From Gallibacter sp963634825 (lineage in GTDB: Bacteria > Bacillota > Clostridia > Peptostreptococcales > Anaerovoracaceae): a stretch of DNA of 64,000 nucleotides. Location of the stretch: contig CAVHCP010000003.1 of assembly GCA_963634825.1 (NCBI GenBank), positions 26,930-90,929 of the forward strand, written 5' to 3'. Both the position numbers and the translations under genes were made by a program. This document shows, one piece after another, positions 8,047 through 17,187 of this stretch. The notes beneath the pieces were generated by a model, which saw nothing but the letters and a program-made list of their open reading frames with translations, made no database searches and had not been told where the DNA came from. The stretch's first letter is position 1, and each line of letters opens with the position of its first letter.

Positions 8047-8865
8047 ATGAGATGGATAAGAGAGCATAAAGTGTTTTCGACTGTTGTGGGCATAGTTGTC
8101 GTGCTTATTATGATAATAGTCGGCTCATTTGCAAGCGGGAGTAATTCTAATTTCATAGGGAATGGTGTTCGAAAAGTTGTAACGACGATCGAAAAACCAT
8201 TCGCTTCATTTGCCGGGGGAGTAAAAAATACTTTCAACGGCATATTTAAGTATAAAAGTCTCCAAGAAGAAAATGAGAGCCTAAAGGAAGAAAATGCCAA
8301 CCTTAAGGAAAGTGTAAATAATCTTTCACTGCAAAAAAGCGAATATGACGAGTTACAAAAGTTAGCAAAGGCCTTTGACTTTGAGCCTTTTAGTGATGGC
8401 GGAGAGGCAGTGGCGGCAAATATTATCGCAACGGATAATTCCATGATATATAAGACTTTTACGGTAGATGTTGGCACAAATAAAGGCATCGAAAAGGGCG
8501 ATGTCGTAGTAGACGGCAACGGTATTGTGGGCGAAGTTACGAAGGTAAGTAAAAATACAGCGACAGTTACATCGATACTTGATGCGAACAAAAATATCAG
8601 CTTTATGGTCCAAAATAAAACAAGCGTACTTGGCGTACTCAGCGGAGAGGGCAAAACAAAGCTAAATGGCTATCTGGTTGATGAGTCTTCAAACATAGCA
8701 GAGGGCGATACGCTTGTAACATCGGGCATGGGACATTATCCAAAGGGTATTGTCATAGGCAAGGTTACAAAGGTTGAATATGACAGCGATAAGCAGCTTA
8801 GGCTTGTACAGGTGCAGCCGTCGGCCAATTTCAAGTCGATGAAGAAGGTGGCGATATTCAAATGA
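8047..8865 (+). CDS. mreC: Rod shape-determining protein MreC
   Basis: Bitopic membrane protein that scaffolds the elongation complex and activates PBP2. One N-terminal membrane span (about residues 10-27) is followed by a coiled coil (about residues 73-108, rich in Glu, Lys, Leu and Asn). A beta-rich MreC domain contains the conserved GIVGEV and SGMGHYPKGIVIGKV motifs. The length of 272 aa is normal. The last four bases overlap the mreD start, so the two are coupled. Confidence 0.95.
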   Translation: MRWIREHKVFSTVVGIVVVLIMIIVGSFASGSNSNFIGNGVRKVVTTIEKPFASFAGGVKNTFNGIFKYKSLQEENESLKEENANLKESVNNLSLQKSEYDELQKLAKAFDFEPFSDGGEAVAANIIATDNSMIYKTFTVDVGTNKGIEKGDVVVDGNGIVGEVTKVSKNTATVTSILDANKNISFMVQNKTSVLGVLSGEGKTKLNGYLVDESSNIAEGDTLVTSGMGHYPKGIVIGKVTKVEYDSDKQLRLVQVQPSANFKSMKKVAIFK

Positions 8866-9377
8866 AGTGGTATACGGTAGCTCCGACATTTTTAATCGCA
8901 TTTGTATTGCAGGTGACATTTTTTAATATGTTTACAATAAATGGCGTAGCGCCAAATTTAGTACTTTGTTTTGCACTTGTGATAACATTTTTATTTGAAA
9001 ATGAGCATAGGTGCATTATTTGCGCGACATTAGCAGGGCTTTTATTGGACTTTGCTGCCGGCAAGTATGTGGGAATATACGCTTTGACATTGTTTTTATT
9101 CAGCCTCGGCACGCTTTTGTATAAACATTTTTTTAACAATGAGAGCAAGATTTCGATATTACCGCTTGCTATAGCCGGCACGATAGCATATCATTTTTTG
9201 GCATGCCTTATTTTGGCTATAGGTGGCGAAAGCATAAGCTTTATAAGGGCTTTGAAATTCATTCCGTTTGCGATCATCTGGAATACCATACTTATGTACA
9301 TCATGTATTTTCCTATGATTAAGAAGGCTATGGCAAGACCAAGAAGATCGAAGCGTGAAAGGTATGAGATTATATGA
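8862..9377 (+). CDS. mreD: Rod shape-determining protein MreD
   Basis: Small polytopic membrane protein of the rod complex with five or six hydrophobic segments in 171 aa. MreD is poorly conserved in sequence, so the assignment rests on size, topology, the LLLDFAAGKYVGIYAL-type segment and its position between mreC and PBP2. The ATG overlaps mreC by 4 bp, and its own stop overlaps the PBP2 start by 4 bp (ATGA). Confidence 0.92.
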   Translation: MKWYTVAPTFLIAFVLQVTFFNMFTINGVAPNLVLCFALVITFLFENEHRCIICATLAGLLLDFAAGKYVGIYALTLFLFSLGTLLYKHFFNNESKISILPLAIAGTIAYHFLACLILAIGGESISFIRALKFIPFAIIWNTILMYIMYFPMIKKAMARPRRSKRERYEII

Positions 9378-12133
9378 AGTTTTTAAAAAAATATTTCCCG
9401 ACTACCGAAAAAAAAGTAATAGGAATATTTTTTATCTTAGCAATAATATTAGTGCTGAGACTTTTTGTATTGTCCATTATTCAAAATTCTGAGTGGAGCG
9501 ATGCGGCTAATTCGCTCAGCATAAAGGGTATATATACTCAGTCGCCACGAGGCAACATATACGACAGAAACGGCAATTTGCTTGCTGGCAATGAGCAGAT
9601 ATTTTCCGTTAGGATGAGTGCCGGTACGATGGAAAACAGCGAGATAAATCAGATAGTTACGGATTTGCTTGCGATATTTGAAAAAAATGATGATGATTAC
9701 GAAAGTGACTTTCCGATAGAACTGTCAGGTGAGGAGTTTTCGTTTACATATGATAAGGAAATAAAAAGCTGGCTTAGCGAAAATAATATAAGTACAAGTG
9801 CGACAGCAGAGGAGGCACTTTATGCTTTGGCAGACAAGCTTGGCATAGAAAGTGATAACAGATACGAAATACAGACTCAGTTGCAAAATACATATGGTGT
9901 CTACCCGCCGATTGCCGTAAAGGATATGAAATATACTGCGCAAAAGGAAAAGGAGGAATTCCTTGATAGTTACAATCTTGACGAGGATGTAACAGCCGCA
10001 GAAGCCTTTGCAAAAATAAAAAAGAAATTCGAGATTGCGGACACTACTTCTGACAAACAGGCGCTTAAGATTATGAGCGTCAGAGCGCAAATAAATTCAA
10101 CCGGATATAAAAAATATATGCCGGCGACAATAGCGACTGATGTTTCGAAGCAGACTCTTATGGAAGTAGAGGAAAATTCATCTGACCTTCAAGGTGTAGA
10201 TGTAGTATCAAGCTCGAGGAGATACTATCCAAATGGCAATTTAGCATCACATGTTATCGGATATATGGGCAAGATTTCTTCGGACGAAAAGGACGAATAC
10301 GAGGCAAAGGGATACGAAACCTCTGCGCTCATAGGTCAGCAGGGCATCGAGGGCGTATACGAATCTGTTTTAAAGGGCCAGGACGGCACACAGCTGATAA
10401 GAGTAAATGCTCATGGCGAATATGTAAAGACATTAAGCGAAATCGAGTCGGAAAAGGGAAAGGATATATATCTTACAATAGACAGCGATTTGCAAAAGGT
10501 TGCTGAGGAGGCGCTCGAAAAAAATATAAAGGCATGCAGAGGCGGGACTTTTACAAGCGAATTTGGTAATATCAGCCTTACATCTGCCACAAATGCTAAA
10601 ACGGGTGCTGTCGTTGCAATAGAAGTAGAAACCGGAGATGTGCTTGCTATGGCAAGCTATCCGGATTTTGACCCAAATCTATTTTCGGAGGGAATATCCT
10701 TGGATGACTGGGAGAGCCTTCAAAGTGAAAATCCAAGAGATTCGCTTGCACAGGCGCCACTATATAATATAGCAACTATGAGTGCGATACAGCCGGGCTC
10801 GACATTTAAGCCTGTAACAGCTGTTGCTGCTCTTGAGAATGGATTTAATCCAAATACAACTCTTCAGGACAAGGGGTATATAAAACTTGGCGACAGGACT
10901 TTTGGTTGCGTGCTGTGGAATGTGGCAAAAAGCAATCACGGATATATAAATTTGTACAAAGCAATACAGGTTTCGTGTAACTATTATTTCTATGATTTGA
11001 TTACAAATAAGGACTGGGCTTCGGGTGGCTCTCTTGGAATGAACAGCAAGATGGGCATAGATGAAGTAATGAGCTATGCAAAACAGTTTGGACTTGGTCA
11101 ATCTACCGGCATAGAGATTGCCGAAAATACATCCTTTATTCCTACTGAGGAGCGAAAGATACAAGGATTGCAAAACAGTTTAAAAAATATATTATATGCA
11201 AATGCCGAATCATATTTTGAGGAAAGTACGTATTCAAATCAAAAGAAGCTCGACAAGGATATAGAGACAATTATAGGCTGGCTAAAAAAGGATGAGATCA
11301 CATACAAAGAAATGAAAAATGAGCTTCTTCCAAGCGTCGGTGTCAAGGAATCAAAATATGAGGATATGATACAGCTTTGTCTTTATGATTATTTCAATCA
11401 GGCAAAATGGACAACAGGAGATGCATTTAACCTTGCGATCGGACAGGGAGATAACGCATATACACCTCTTCAGGTGGCGAATTATCTTGCAACGATTGGA
11501 AATGACGGCGTAAAAAATCAGGTTAGCATCGTAAAGAGCATCGAGGATGAGGGCACAACTACCAAAAAGGATGCAACGGAAGTAGATGTTTCAAAATCTA
11601 CAATCGATGTCATCAAAAAAGGTATGAATGGTGTTACGAAGGATTCGGATTCGGGTATCAGCAGTCACTATGCTTCATTCCCGTGGGAGGTTTGTGCAAA
11701 GACAGGTACAGCGCAAAAGGACGGATACGTAAATCCGGAGTCAGAGGTTGATTATATCAAGTCGCACCTTTCGAGCTTTGGCAATATGTCATGGAGTGAA
11801 GTGAAAAAAGAGATGAAAAGACTGATGAAAGCATATCCTGACACATATACTTCAGAGGATGTTGCAGTAAGGCGTGCTGTTATAAACTTAAGCGGTGGCA
11901 AGCTGACATCAGAGGATTTAAATAAATATAAATCGACATATGATGAATTCGCATGGACAATGGCTATGGCGCCGATGGATGATCCTAAAATAGCAGTTGT
12001 ATGCGTGATACCGCAAGGTGTTACAGGAGGAAATGCAGATCCTGTAGTTAGAGAAATAATAGGTCAATACTTAAAATCGATTTCGCCTGAGTATAGCGAG
12101 GATGATTTTAAGATTGTAAATGAGTTTGATTAG
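9374..12133 (+). CDS. mrdA: Penicillin-binding protein 2 (elongation transpeptidase), enlarged
   Basis: Class B PBP that cross-links peptidoglycan in the rod complex. It has an N-terminal membrane span (about residues 14-38), a pedestal/dimerisation domain starting at SPRGNIYDRNG, and a transpeptidase domain with Ser476 in STFK, S534-C-N536 and K776-T-G778. At 919 aa it is about 200 residues longer than typical PBP2. Two insertions are obvious: about 592-677, between GIEIAE and the NLAIGQG motif, and about 780-857, between KTGTAQ and the AMAPMDDPKIAV strand. Both are charged and mostly helical, and sit around the active-site cleft. The other candidate, a SpoVD or PBP3-type septal enzyme, is disfavoured by the mre context and lack of PASTA repeats. 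Confidence 0.93.
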   Translation: MKFLKKYFPTTEKKVIGIFFILAIILVLRLFVLSIIQNSEWSDAANSLSIKGIYTQSPRGNIYDRNGNLLAGNEQIFSVRMSAGTMENSEINQIVTDLLAIFEKNDDDYESDFPIELSGEEFSFTYDKEIKSWLSENNISTSATAEEALYALADKLGIESDNRYEIQTQLQNTYGVYPPIAVKDMKYTAQKEKEEFLDSYNLDEDVTAAEAFAKIKKKFEIADTTSDKQALKIMSVRAQINSTGYKKYMPATIATDVSKQTLMEVEENSSDLQGVDVVSSSRRYYPNGNLASHVIGYMGKISSDEKDEYEAKGYETSALIGQQGIEGVYESVLKGQDGTQLIRVNAHGEYVKTLSEIESEKGKDIYLTIDSDLQKVAEEALEKNIKACRGGTFTSEFGNISLTSATNAKTGAVVAIEVETGDVLAMASYPDFDPNLFSEGISLDDWESLQSENPRDSLAQAPLYNIATMSAIQPGSTFKPVTAVAALENGFNPNTTLQDKGYIKLGDRTFGCVLWNVAKSNHGYINLYKAIQVSCNYYFYDLITNKDWASGGSLGMNSKMGIDEVMSYAKQFGLGQSTGIEIAENTSFIPTEERKIQGLQNSLKNILYANAESYFEESTYSNQKKLDKDIETIIGWLKKDEITYKEMKNELLPSVGVKESKYEDMIQLCLYDYFNQAKWTTGDAFNLAIGQGDNAYTPLQVANYLATIGNDGVKNQVSIVKSIEDEGTTTKKDATEVDVSKSTIDVIKKGMNGVTKDSDSGISSHYASFPWEVCAKTGTAQKDGYVNPESEVDYIKSHLSSFGNMSWSEVKKEMKRLMKAYPDTYTSEDVAVRRAVINLSGGKLTSEDLNKYKSTYDEFAWTMAMAPMDDPKIAVVCVIPQGVTGGNADPVVREIIGQYLKSISPEYSEDDFKIVNEFD

Positions 12134-12144
12134 AAAGGTATATT

Positions 12145-12873
12145 ATGGGAAAGGTCATTTTGATAGCATCAGGCAAGGGTGGTACAGGAAAGACACTTTT
12201 TGCAACGAATATCGGCACGCTTTTAGCCTTAAGAGGCAAAAAGACATTGCTTTTAGATATGGATCTCGGGCTTAGAAATCTCGACCTATATATGGGGCTC
12301 GAAAACAAGGTTGTATATAATATTATGGATGTTATATCCGGCGTTTGCGGTATAAAAAAAGCTCTCATAAAGGATAAAAGATTTGAAGGTCTATATTTGA
12401 TGTCTGCCTCATCCTACAGCGATAACAGGGATATAACGCCGCTCCATATGGAAGTCCTTTGCGATAAGCTAAAAGAGAAGTTTGATTATATAATTATAGA
12501 TGCGCCTGCCGGTATAGGTGACGGACTTGAAATAGGGGCAAGCGTAGCTGATCTCGCTCTCATAATAACAGAGCCGGAATACGCTTCGGTAAGAGATGCC
12601 GATGTGGTAGATGCTAAGTTGCGCAAGCTTGGTGTCAAAAAAGTATGTGTGATTATAAATAAGGTAAATGTGGATTTGATGTCACTTGGCGCGATACCGA
12701 CTTTTTCGGATATAACAGATAGGCTTCGTATGAAGAAGCTTGGATTTATACAATATGACGACAATATATATATGGCGACAAATAAGGGAGTGCCGATAGT
12801 TCTGAAAAAAGACACTTATATCGAAAAAAACTTTAATAGCATTTTAGACAGGATACTTGCAGAGCTCTCATAA
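12145..12873 (+). CDS. minD: MinD-like septum-site ATPase, without MinC/MinE neighbours
   Basis: ParA/MinD family ATPase. The deviant Walker A GKGGTGKT is at residues 10-17, followed by LLDMDLGLRNLDLYMG (switch I), the IIDAPAGIG Walker B region and INKVN. The LRNLDLYMGLE sequence is characteristic of MinD rather than ParA. The C-terminal helix (SILDRILAEL) could serve as a weak membrane anchor, but lacks the Lys/Arg-Phe-rich ending of classical MinD. In other Firmicutes minC-minD or minC-minD-minE follow mreD; here neither minC nor minE is present between PBP2 and the next gene. Division-site placement is the expected role; use by another process cannot be excluded. Confidence 0.85.
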   Translation: MGKVILIASGKGGTGKTLFATNIGTLLALRGKKTLLLDMDLGLRNLDLYMGLENKVVYNIMDVISGVCGIKKALIKDKRFEGLYLMSASSYSDNRDITPLHMEVLCDKLKEKFDYIIIDAPAGIGDGLEIGASVADLALIITEPEYASVRDADVVDAKLRKLGVKKVCVIINKVNVDLMSLGAIPTFSDITDRLRMKKLGFIQYDDNIYMATNKGVPIVLKKDTYIEKNFNSILDRILAELS

Positions 12874-12893
12874 AGCAGTCAAAGACATTTATT

Positions 12894-13128
12894 TCACAAG
12901 GTATTACTGCATTAAAAAAACTATAGCCATTTTGCGAAGTCCTCAGCACAGGCAATGATGTGCGCTCATTCGCAGACTTGCGGAGTGTCAGCAAAACTCG
13001 CACCTTCGGTGCTCAAACATTGCTGACACTTGTCCGCTCGTCAAGCGCATTTCGCTTCATATTGCTACTGTGCTTGCGGAGTTCGCCTCAATGGCTATAG
13101 TTTTTTTAATAGAGTAACAACCTTGTGA
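12894..13128. repeat. Long fold-back inverted repeat between minD and rodA
   Basis: The 264-bp gap between convergent genes is mostly one imperfect inverted repeat. TCACAAGG at 12894-12901 pairs with 13121-13128. A perfect 20-bp arm at 12911-12930 pairs with 13091-13110. AGTGTCAGCAA (12984-12994) pairs with 13020-13030, and GCACC-TTC-GGTGC (13000-13012) forms the tip. Regions between the arms also pair partly, for example GCGAAGTCCTCAGCACAG with the strand near 13069-13086. It may end transcription from both sides, or be a MITE-like insertion or a structured 3' RNA. Confidence 0.8.
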
Positions 13129-13137
13129 TATAGAAAG

Positions 13138-14250
13138 CTATTTTATAAATGCCACACCACGGTTGCTCACTGCGATATTTAAGATGAGTGCGACGCAAAG
13201 CATATTTGACAGTATAGAAGAACCACCGTAGCTTATAAATGGCAAGGTGATACCGGTTACAGGCATAAGCCCCATGGTCATAGCTATATTTTCAAAAATC
13301 TGTGCTGCAAAAAGACCGAGAAAACCGACTAACATAAGCGAACCGAATTTGTCATGTACATTGAACGAAAGCTTCAGTATTGATACCAAAAACCAAATGA
13401 AAAGACAAATCAAAATCGCTCCGCCAACAAATCCGAGCTCTTCACATATTACCGAAAATATGAAGTCCGAATTTCTGACAGGCAAAAAATCCAAGTCCTT
13501 TTGCGTACCGTTAAAGAGGCCCTTTCCGAGAATACCGCCTGAGCCGATAGCGATTTTAGATTGCCATACCTGATAATTTGCCTGTATTGAAAGATCATTA
13601 GGATAAAGAAAAGCGGTAATTCTTTGCTGCTGATATGTATCAAGAAGCTTAAACAAAAAAGGAATAGCAATTATAACTGCTATGGTGATTTTGCCAAAAA
13701 GCTTCATATTTACACCAGAAGACAGAAGCATAGCGACAAATATCACGAGAAAAACGGCCGCACTGCCGAAGTCTTCTTTTAAAACTATTAAAATGATCGG
13801 TGCGGCATAAAGTACAGCTTTGCCAAAATCCTTTAGCGTTACAATAGAATTTCTGTGCTTATTAAAATATATCGCAAGCAATATAATGAATGTGATTTTT
13901 ACTATTTCTGATGGCTGGAAGGTGGTAAAACCTATGTTTATCCAAGATCGTGCACCATATTGACTGTAACCTATAACAGGCAGATAAGGAGTCAGCAAAA
14001 AGAGCACAGAAAAAATATAAAGAGGCTTTTGTATTTCCTCTAAAACGCTATAATTTAGTCTCATAATCACAATAACTGCCACAAAACCAATGATATAAGC
14101 TACTGCTTGCACGATAAATGTTCTTGACAAAACGATGCCGTCATCATATGAGGTGGACAGCATCATAGTTAAGCTAATTAATGCAAAAACGATCGGTAAA
14201 ATGTATAACGGTTTAGGTATATTTTTAAAAAGCCCTCTGATATAATTCAT
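13138..14250 (-). CDS. rodA: Rod shape-determining protein RodA (SEDS glycosyltransferase)
   Basis: Polytopic SEDS-family peptidoglycan polymerase of the elongation complex, partner of PBP2. About ten membrane spans lie in 370 aa. SEDS motifs are visible: QYGARSWINIGFTTFQPSE in the first third, KEDFGSA with the catalytic-region Asp, the QANYQVWQSKIAIGSGG segment, SDFIFSVICEELGF, and the C-terminal GLMPVTGITLPFISYGGSS. The RodA/FtsW choice is based on GFTTFQPSE and the adjacent mre-PBP2 cluster. It is convergent to minD and shares a divergent promoter region with rny. Confidence 0.93.
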   Translation of the reverse strand: MNYIRGLFKNIPKPLYILPIVFALISLTMMLSTSYDDGIVLSRTFIVQAVAYIIGFVAVIVIMRLNYSVLEEIQKPLYIFSVLFLLTPYLPVIGYSQYGARSWINIGFTTFQPSEIVKITFIILLAIYFNKHRNSIVTLKDFGKAVLYAAPIILIVLKEDFGSAAVFLVIFVAMLLSSGVNMKLFGKITIAVIIAIPFLFKLLDTYQQQRITAFLYPNDLSIQANYQVWQSKIAIGSGGILGKGLFNGTQKDLDFLPVRNSDFIFSVICEELGFVGGAILICLFIWFLVSILKLSFNVHDKFGSLMLVGFLGLFAAQIFENIAMTMGLMPVTGITLPFISYGGSSILSNMLCVALILNIAVSNRGVAFIK

Positions 14251-14281
14251 TATTTTCCTTTCCTATTAGGGTAGTCTAATC

Positions 14282-14311
14282 TTGACTTTTAATAACAACT
14301 CACATTATAAT
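14282..14311 (+). promoter_or_regulatory. rny promoter
   Basis: TTGACT at 14282-14287 and TATAAT at 14306-14311 are 18 bp apart, about 100 bp before the rny start. The -10 overlaps that of the opposing rodA promoter, so the two promoters should exclude each other. Confidence 0.65.
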
Positions 14312-14332
14312 ATTACAGTATGATTATAGCAA
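14304..14332 (-). promoter_or_regulatory. rodA promoter
   Basis: On the minus strand, -35 TTGCTA is at 14332-14327 and -10 TATAAT at 14309-14304, with 17 bp between. Its -10 overlaps the -10 of the opposite rny promoter. Confidence 0.6.
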
Positions 14333-14416
14333 TAAGTTTATCATATATGTAATGCAATTTTGTTTATTTGAAAATAAAATTTGAAATACATCAAATTTAA
14401 AAGAAAGGGGGAATTG

Positions 14417-15964
14417 GTGGCGATGGAAACTCCAATTATGATACTTATCGCTCTGGTAGCACTCGGCATCGGCATTTTAATTGGTTATATTATCAGAAAA
14501 AGTGTTGGCGAAAAAGCTATCGGAAGCGCGGAACAAAAGGCAAAAAATCTAATTTTAGATGCTGAACATAAATCAGAAACAATAAAAAAAGAGAAACTTC
14601 TTGAAGCAAAAGAAGAAGGCATAAAACTAAAAAATGAAGCCGAAAAGGAAATCAGAGAAAGAAGAAATGAAATCTCAAAATCCGAAAATCGTCTTATACA
14701 AAAAGAAGAAACTATTGATAGAAAATTAGAAAACATCGAACGAAAAGAACAAAGCATTACAGACAAAGAAGAAGATTTAGCAAAAAGAAAAAAAGAACTT
14801 GAGGACCTGCATGGACAGCAGGTGGCAAAGCTCGAACAAATTTCGGGTTATACGAAGGAGGAGGCAAAGGACATACTTCTTGAGAGCATAAAAAGCGACG
14901 TAAAGGTTGAAGCTTCTATGCTCATAAAGGATATAGAGTCAAGAGCCAAGGAAGAGGCTGACAAAAAGGCCAAAGAAATTATAGTCGGTGCGATACAAAG
15001 ATGTGCGGCAGATCATGTTGCCGAAAGCACAGTATCGGTCGTACCGTTGCCAAATGAAGAAATGAAGGGAAGGATTATAGGCAGAGAGGGCCGAAATATA
15101 AGAGCTATCGAAACTGCAACAGGAGTAGAGCTTATAATCGACGATACTCCGGAAGCAGTTATACTTTCCGGTTTTGATCCGATAAGAAGAGAAATAGCAA
15201 GACTTACCTTAGAAAAGTTGATATTAGACGGTCGTATTCATCCGGCTCGTATAGAAGAAACTGTAGCGAAGTCAGAAAGAGAGATACGAAATGTTATAAA
15301 AGAAGCAGGTGAGCAGGTTACATTTGATGTTGGTATTCATAACCTACATCCTGAGATCGTAAAGCTTCTTGGCAGACTAAAGTACAGAACTTCATATGGA
15401 CAAAATGTCCTAAAGCACAGCGAGGAGGTCGCTCAGCTTGCAGGTCTTATGGCAGGAGAGCTTGGATGCGATGTTATGCTTGCAAAAAGGGCAGGTCTGC
15501 TTCATGATATAGGTAAGGCACTTGACCACGAAAAAGAGGGTACGCATGTAGAGATAGGAATGGAAGTCCTTAAAAAATATAAGGAATCACCGGCAGTTAT
15601 AGAAGCTATGCGTTCGCATCACGGGGATTATGAGCCTACATCTATGGAAGCAGTCTTGATAGCTGCGGCAGATGCTCTTTCGGCGGCAAGACCGGGAGCG
15701 CGAAGAGAAACTCTTGAAACATATATCAAGAGACTCGAAGCACTTGAGGAAATTGCAAATACGACAGAGGGCGTTGAAAAATCATATGCAATACAAGCAG
15801 GCAGAGAAATACGAATTATAGCAAAGCCTGATCAAGTAAAGGACGAAGAAATGCCATTCTTGGCACGCGAAATTGCAAAGAAGATTGAGGATGAGGTAGA
15901 TTATCCGGGACAGATAAAGGTAAATATCGTAAGAGAAACGCGTGCTGTAGATTATGCAAAATAG
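14417..15964 (+). CDS. rny: Ribonuclease Y
   Basis: Membrane-anchored endoribonuclease that initiates mRNA decay in Firmicutes. It has an N-terminal membrane span (residues about 6-26 of the mature start), a long charged coiled coil to about residue 150, a KH domain with GRIIGREGRNIRAIE, and an HD domain with HDIGKALDHE. The C-terminus RETRAVDYAK is the family ending. The open frame reaches 14381, but AAAGGGGG at 14404-14411 fits GTG 14417 (5-bp spacer); ATG 14423, two codons later, is the alternative. It has its own promoter upstream and a terminator just after the stop codon. Confidence 0.96.
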   Translation: MAMETPIMILIALVALGIGILIGYIIRKSVGEKAIGSAEQKAKNLILDAEHKSETIKKEKLLEAKEEGIKLKNEAEKEIRERRNEISKSENRLIQKEETIDRKLENIERKEQSITDKEEDLAKRKKELEDLHGQQVAKLEQISGYTKEEAKDILLESIKSDVKVEASMLIKDIESRAKEEADKKAKEIIVGAIQRCAADHVAESTVSVVPLPNEEMKGRIIGREGRNIRAIETATGVELIIDDTPEAVILSGFDPIRREIARLTLEKLILDGRIHPARIEETVAKSEREIRNVIKEAGEQVTFDVGIHNLHPEIVKLLGRLKYRTSYGQNVLKHSEEVAQLAGLMAGELGCDVMLAKRAGLLHDIGKALDHEKEGTHVEIGMEVLKKYKESPAVIEAMRSHHGDYEPTSMEAVLIAAADALSAARPGARRETLETYIKRLEALEEIANTTEGVEKSYAIQAGREIRIIAKPDQVKDEEMPFLAREIAKKIEDEVDYPGQIKVNIVRETRAVDYAK

Positions 15965-15974
15965 TCGATTGAAG

Positions 15975-16004
15975 CGAGGCGAGTATTCGCCTCGTTTATT
16001 TTAA
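15975..16004 (+). terminator. Rho-independent terminator after rny
   Basis: An 8-bp perfect stem CGAGGCGA / TCGCCTCG (15975-15982 with 15987-15994) with a GTAT loop is followed by TTTATTTT. Confidence 0.88.
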
Positions 16005-16053
16005 ATGGTCTTTATCAAAAGATATTGCCGGCAAAAAGCTAAGGAGAAAAAAT

Positions 16054-17184
16054 ATGTTTGTATATCTTGACAACAGTGCTACAACAAAACAATACGAAAA
16101 TGTAACAGAAAAAATGATTCAGTATATGCGTGAGGACTTCGGAAATCCGTCGTCAATGTACAGACTTGGCATTACAGCAGAAAAAGCTGTAAAAGAGGCC
16201 AGAAGGCATGTAGGCGTAGCACTTGGTGTGCCGGAAAATAATATATATTTTACATCCGGCGGTACGGAGGCTGACAATTTTGCGATATTTGGCAGTATAC
16301 TTAAAAATAAGCGATTAGGAAATAAAATAATAACCTCAAAAATAGAACACCCTGCTGTACTTGAGCCGATGAAACGCCTTGAGGAGATGGGGTTTGAGGT
16401 TATATATTTACCGGTGGATAAAAATTGCAGAGTAGATATAGAGACTTACAAAAATGCACTTTCCGACAATGTTATTTTTATATCAATAATGACTGCCAAC
16501 AATGAAATAGGCACATTGCAACCGATAGAGGAGATGTATAAGCTAAAGCCTAAAAATGCATTTTTCCATACGGATGCGGTGCAGGCATTTGGCAAAGTAA
16601 ATGTGCCACGCGTCGATTTGATAAGTATAAGCGGTCATAAGATCCATGGACCAAAAGGAATCGGAGCATTGTTTGTAAGTGATGGTACTAAGATAAAGCC
16701 ACATATGCTTGGTGGCGGGCAAGAAAGAAATATGCGCTCAGGCACGGAAAATGTGCCGGCAATTGTCGGTTTTGGAGAGGCAGCAAAAACAATCGCATCC
16801 GGCGATGAGAATATTTCGAATATGAAGAAGGTAAAAGAGTATTTGCAAGAAGGTATACTTGCAGAGATTGACGATATAAAAATCAATACGCCAAAGGACA
16901 GCGTTTCATCTATCTTGAGCATTTCGTTTTTGGGAACAAAAAGCGAGGTTATTTTGCACAAGCTTGAGGAGGATGACATATTCGTTTCGGCAGGTTCGGC
17001 TTGCTCATCGAACAAAAAAGGGCGAAGTCATGTGCTTTCCGCGATGAATATGACGGATGAAGAGATAGAAGGCACATTGCGATTTAGCTTTAGTAGCCAA
17101 AATACGACAGACGAGATGGATTATGTGATTGAAAGGCTAAAAAAAGCTGTTACGGATTTTAGAAAATTGATGCATAGGAGATAG
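16054..17184 (+). CDS. Cysteine desulfurase (NifS/IscS family), ThiI partner
   Basis: PLP enzyme that takes sulfur from cysteine and passes it on as persulfide. N-terminal YLDNSATT, the FTSGGTEADN loop, THTDAVQ-type (FHTDAVQAFG) strand, SGHKIHGPKG with the PLP lysine, and SAGSACSSNK with the persulfide-forming Cys are all present in 376 aa. thiI starts 3 bp after its stop. By analogy with B. subtilis NifZ-ThiI, its main job is probably sulfur supply for 4-thiouridine in tRNA; a general Fe-S role is also possible because no other desulfurase is in view. Confidence 0.93.
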   Translation: MFVYLDNSATTKQYENVTEKMIQYMREDFGNPSSMYRLGITAEKAVKEARRHVGVALGVPENNIYFTSGGTEADNFAIFGSILKNKRLGNKIITSKIEHPAVLEPMKRLEEMGFEVIYLPVDKNCRVDIETYKNALSDNVIFISIMTANNEIGTLQPIEEMYKLKPKNAFFHTDAVQAFGKVNVPRVDLISISGHKIHGPKGIGALFVSDGTKIKPHMLGGGQERNMRSGTENVPAIVGFGEAAKTIASGDENISNMKKVKEYLQEGILAEIDDIKINTPKDSVSSILSISFLGTKSEVILHKLEEDDIFVSAGSACSSNKKGRSHVLSAMNMTDEEIEGTLRFSFSSQNTTDEMDYVIERLKKAVTDFRKLMHRR

Positions 17185-17187
17185 CAA

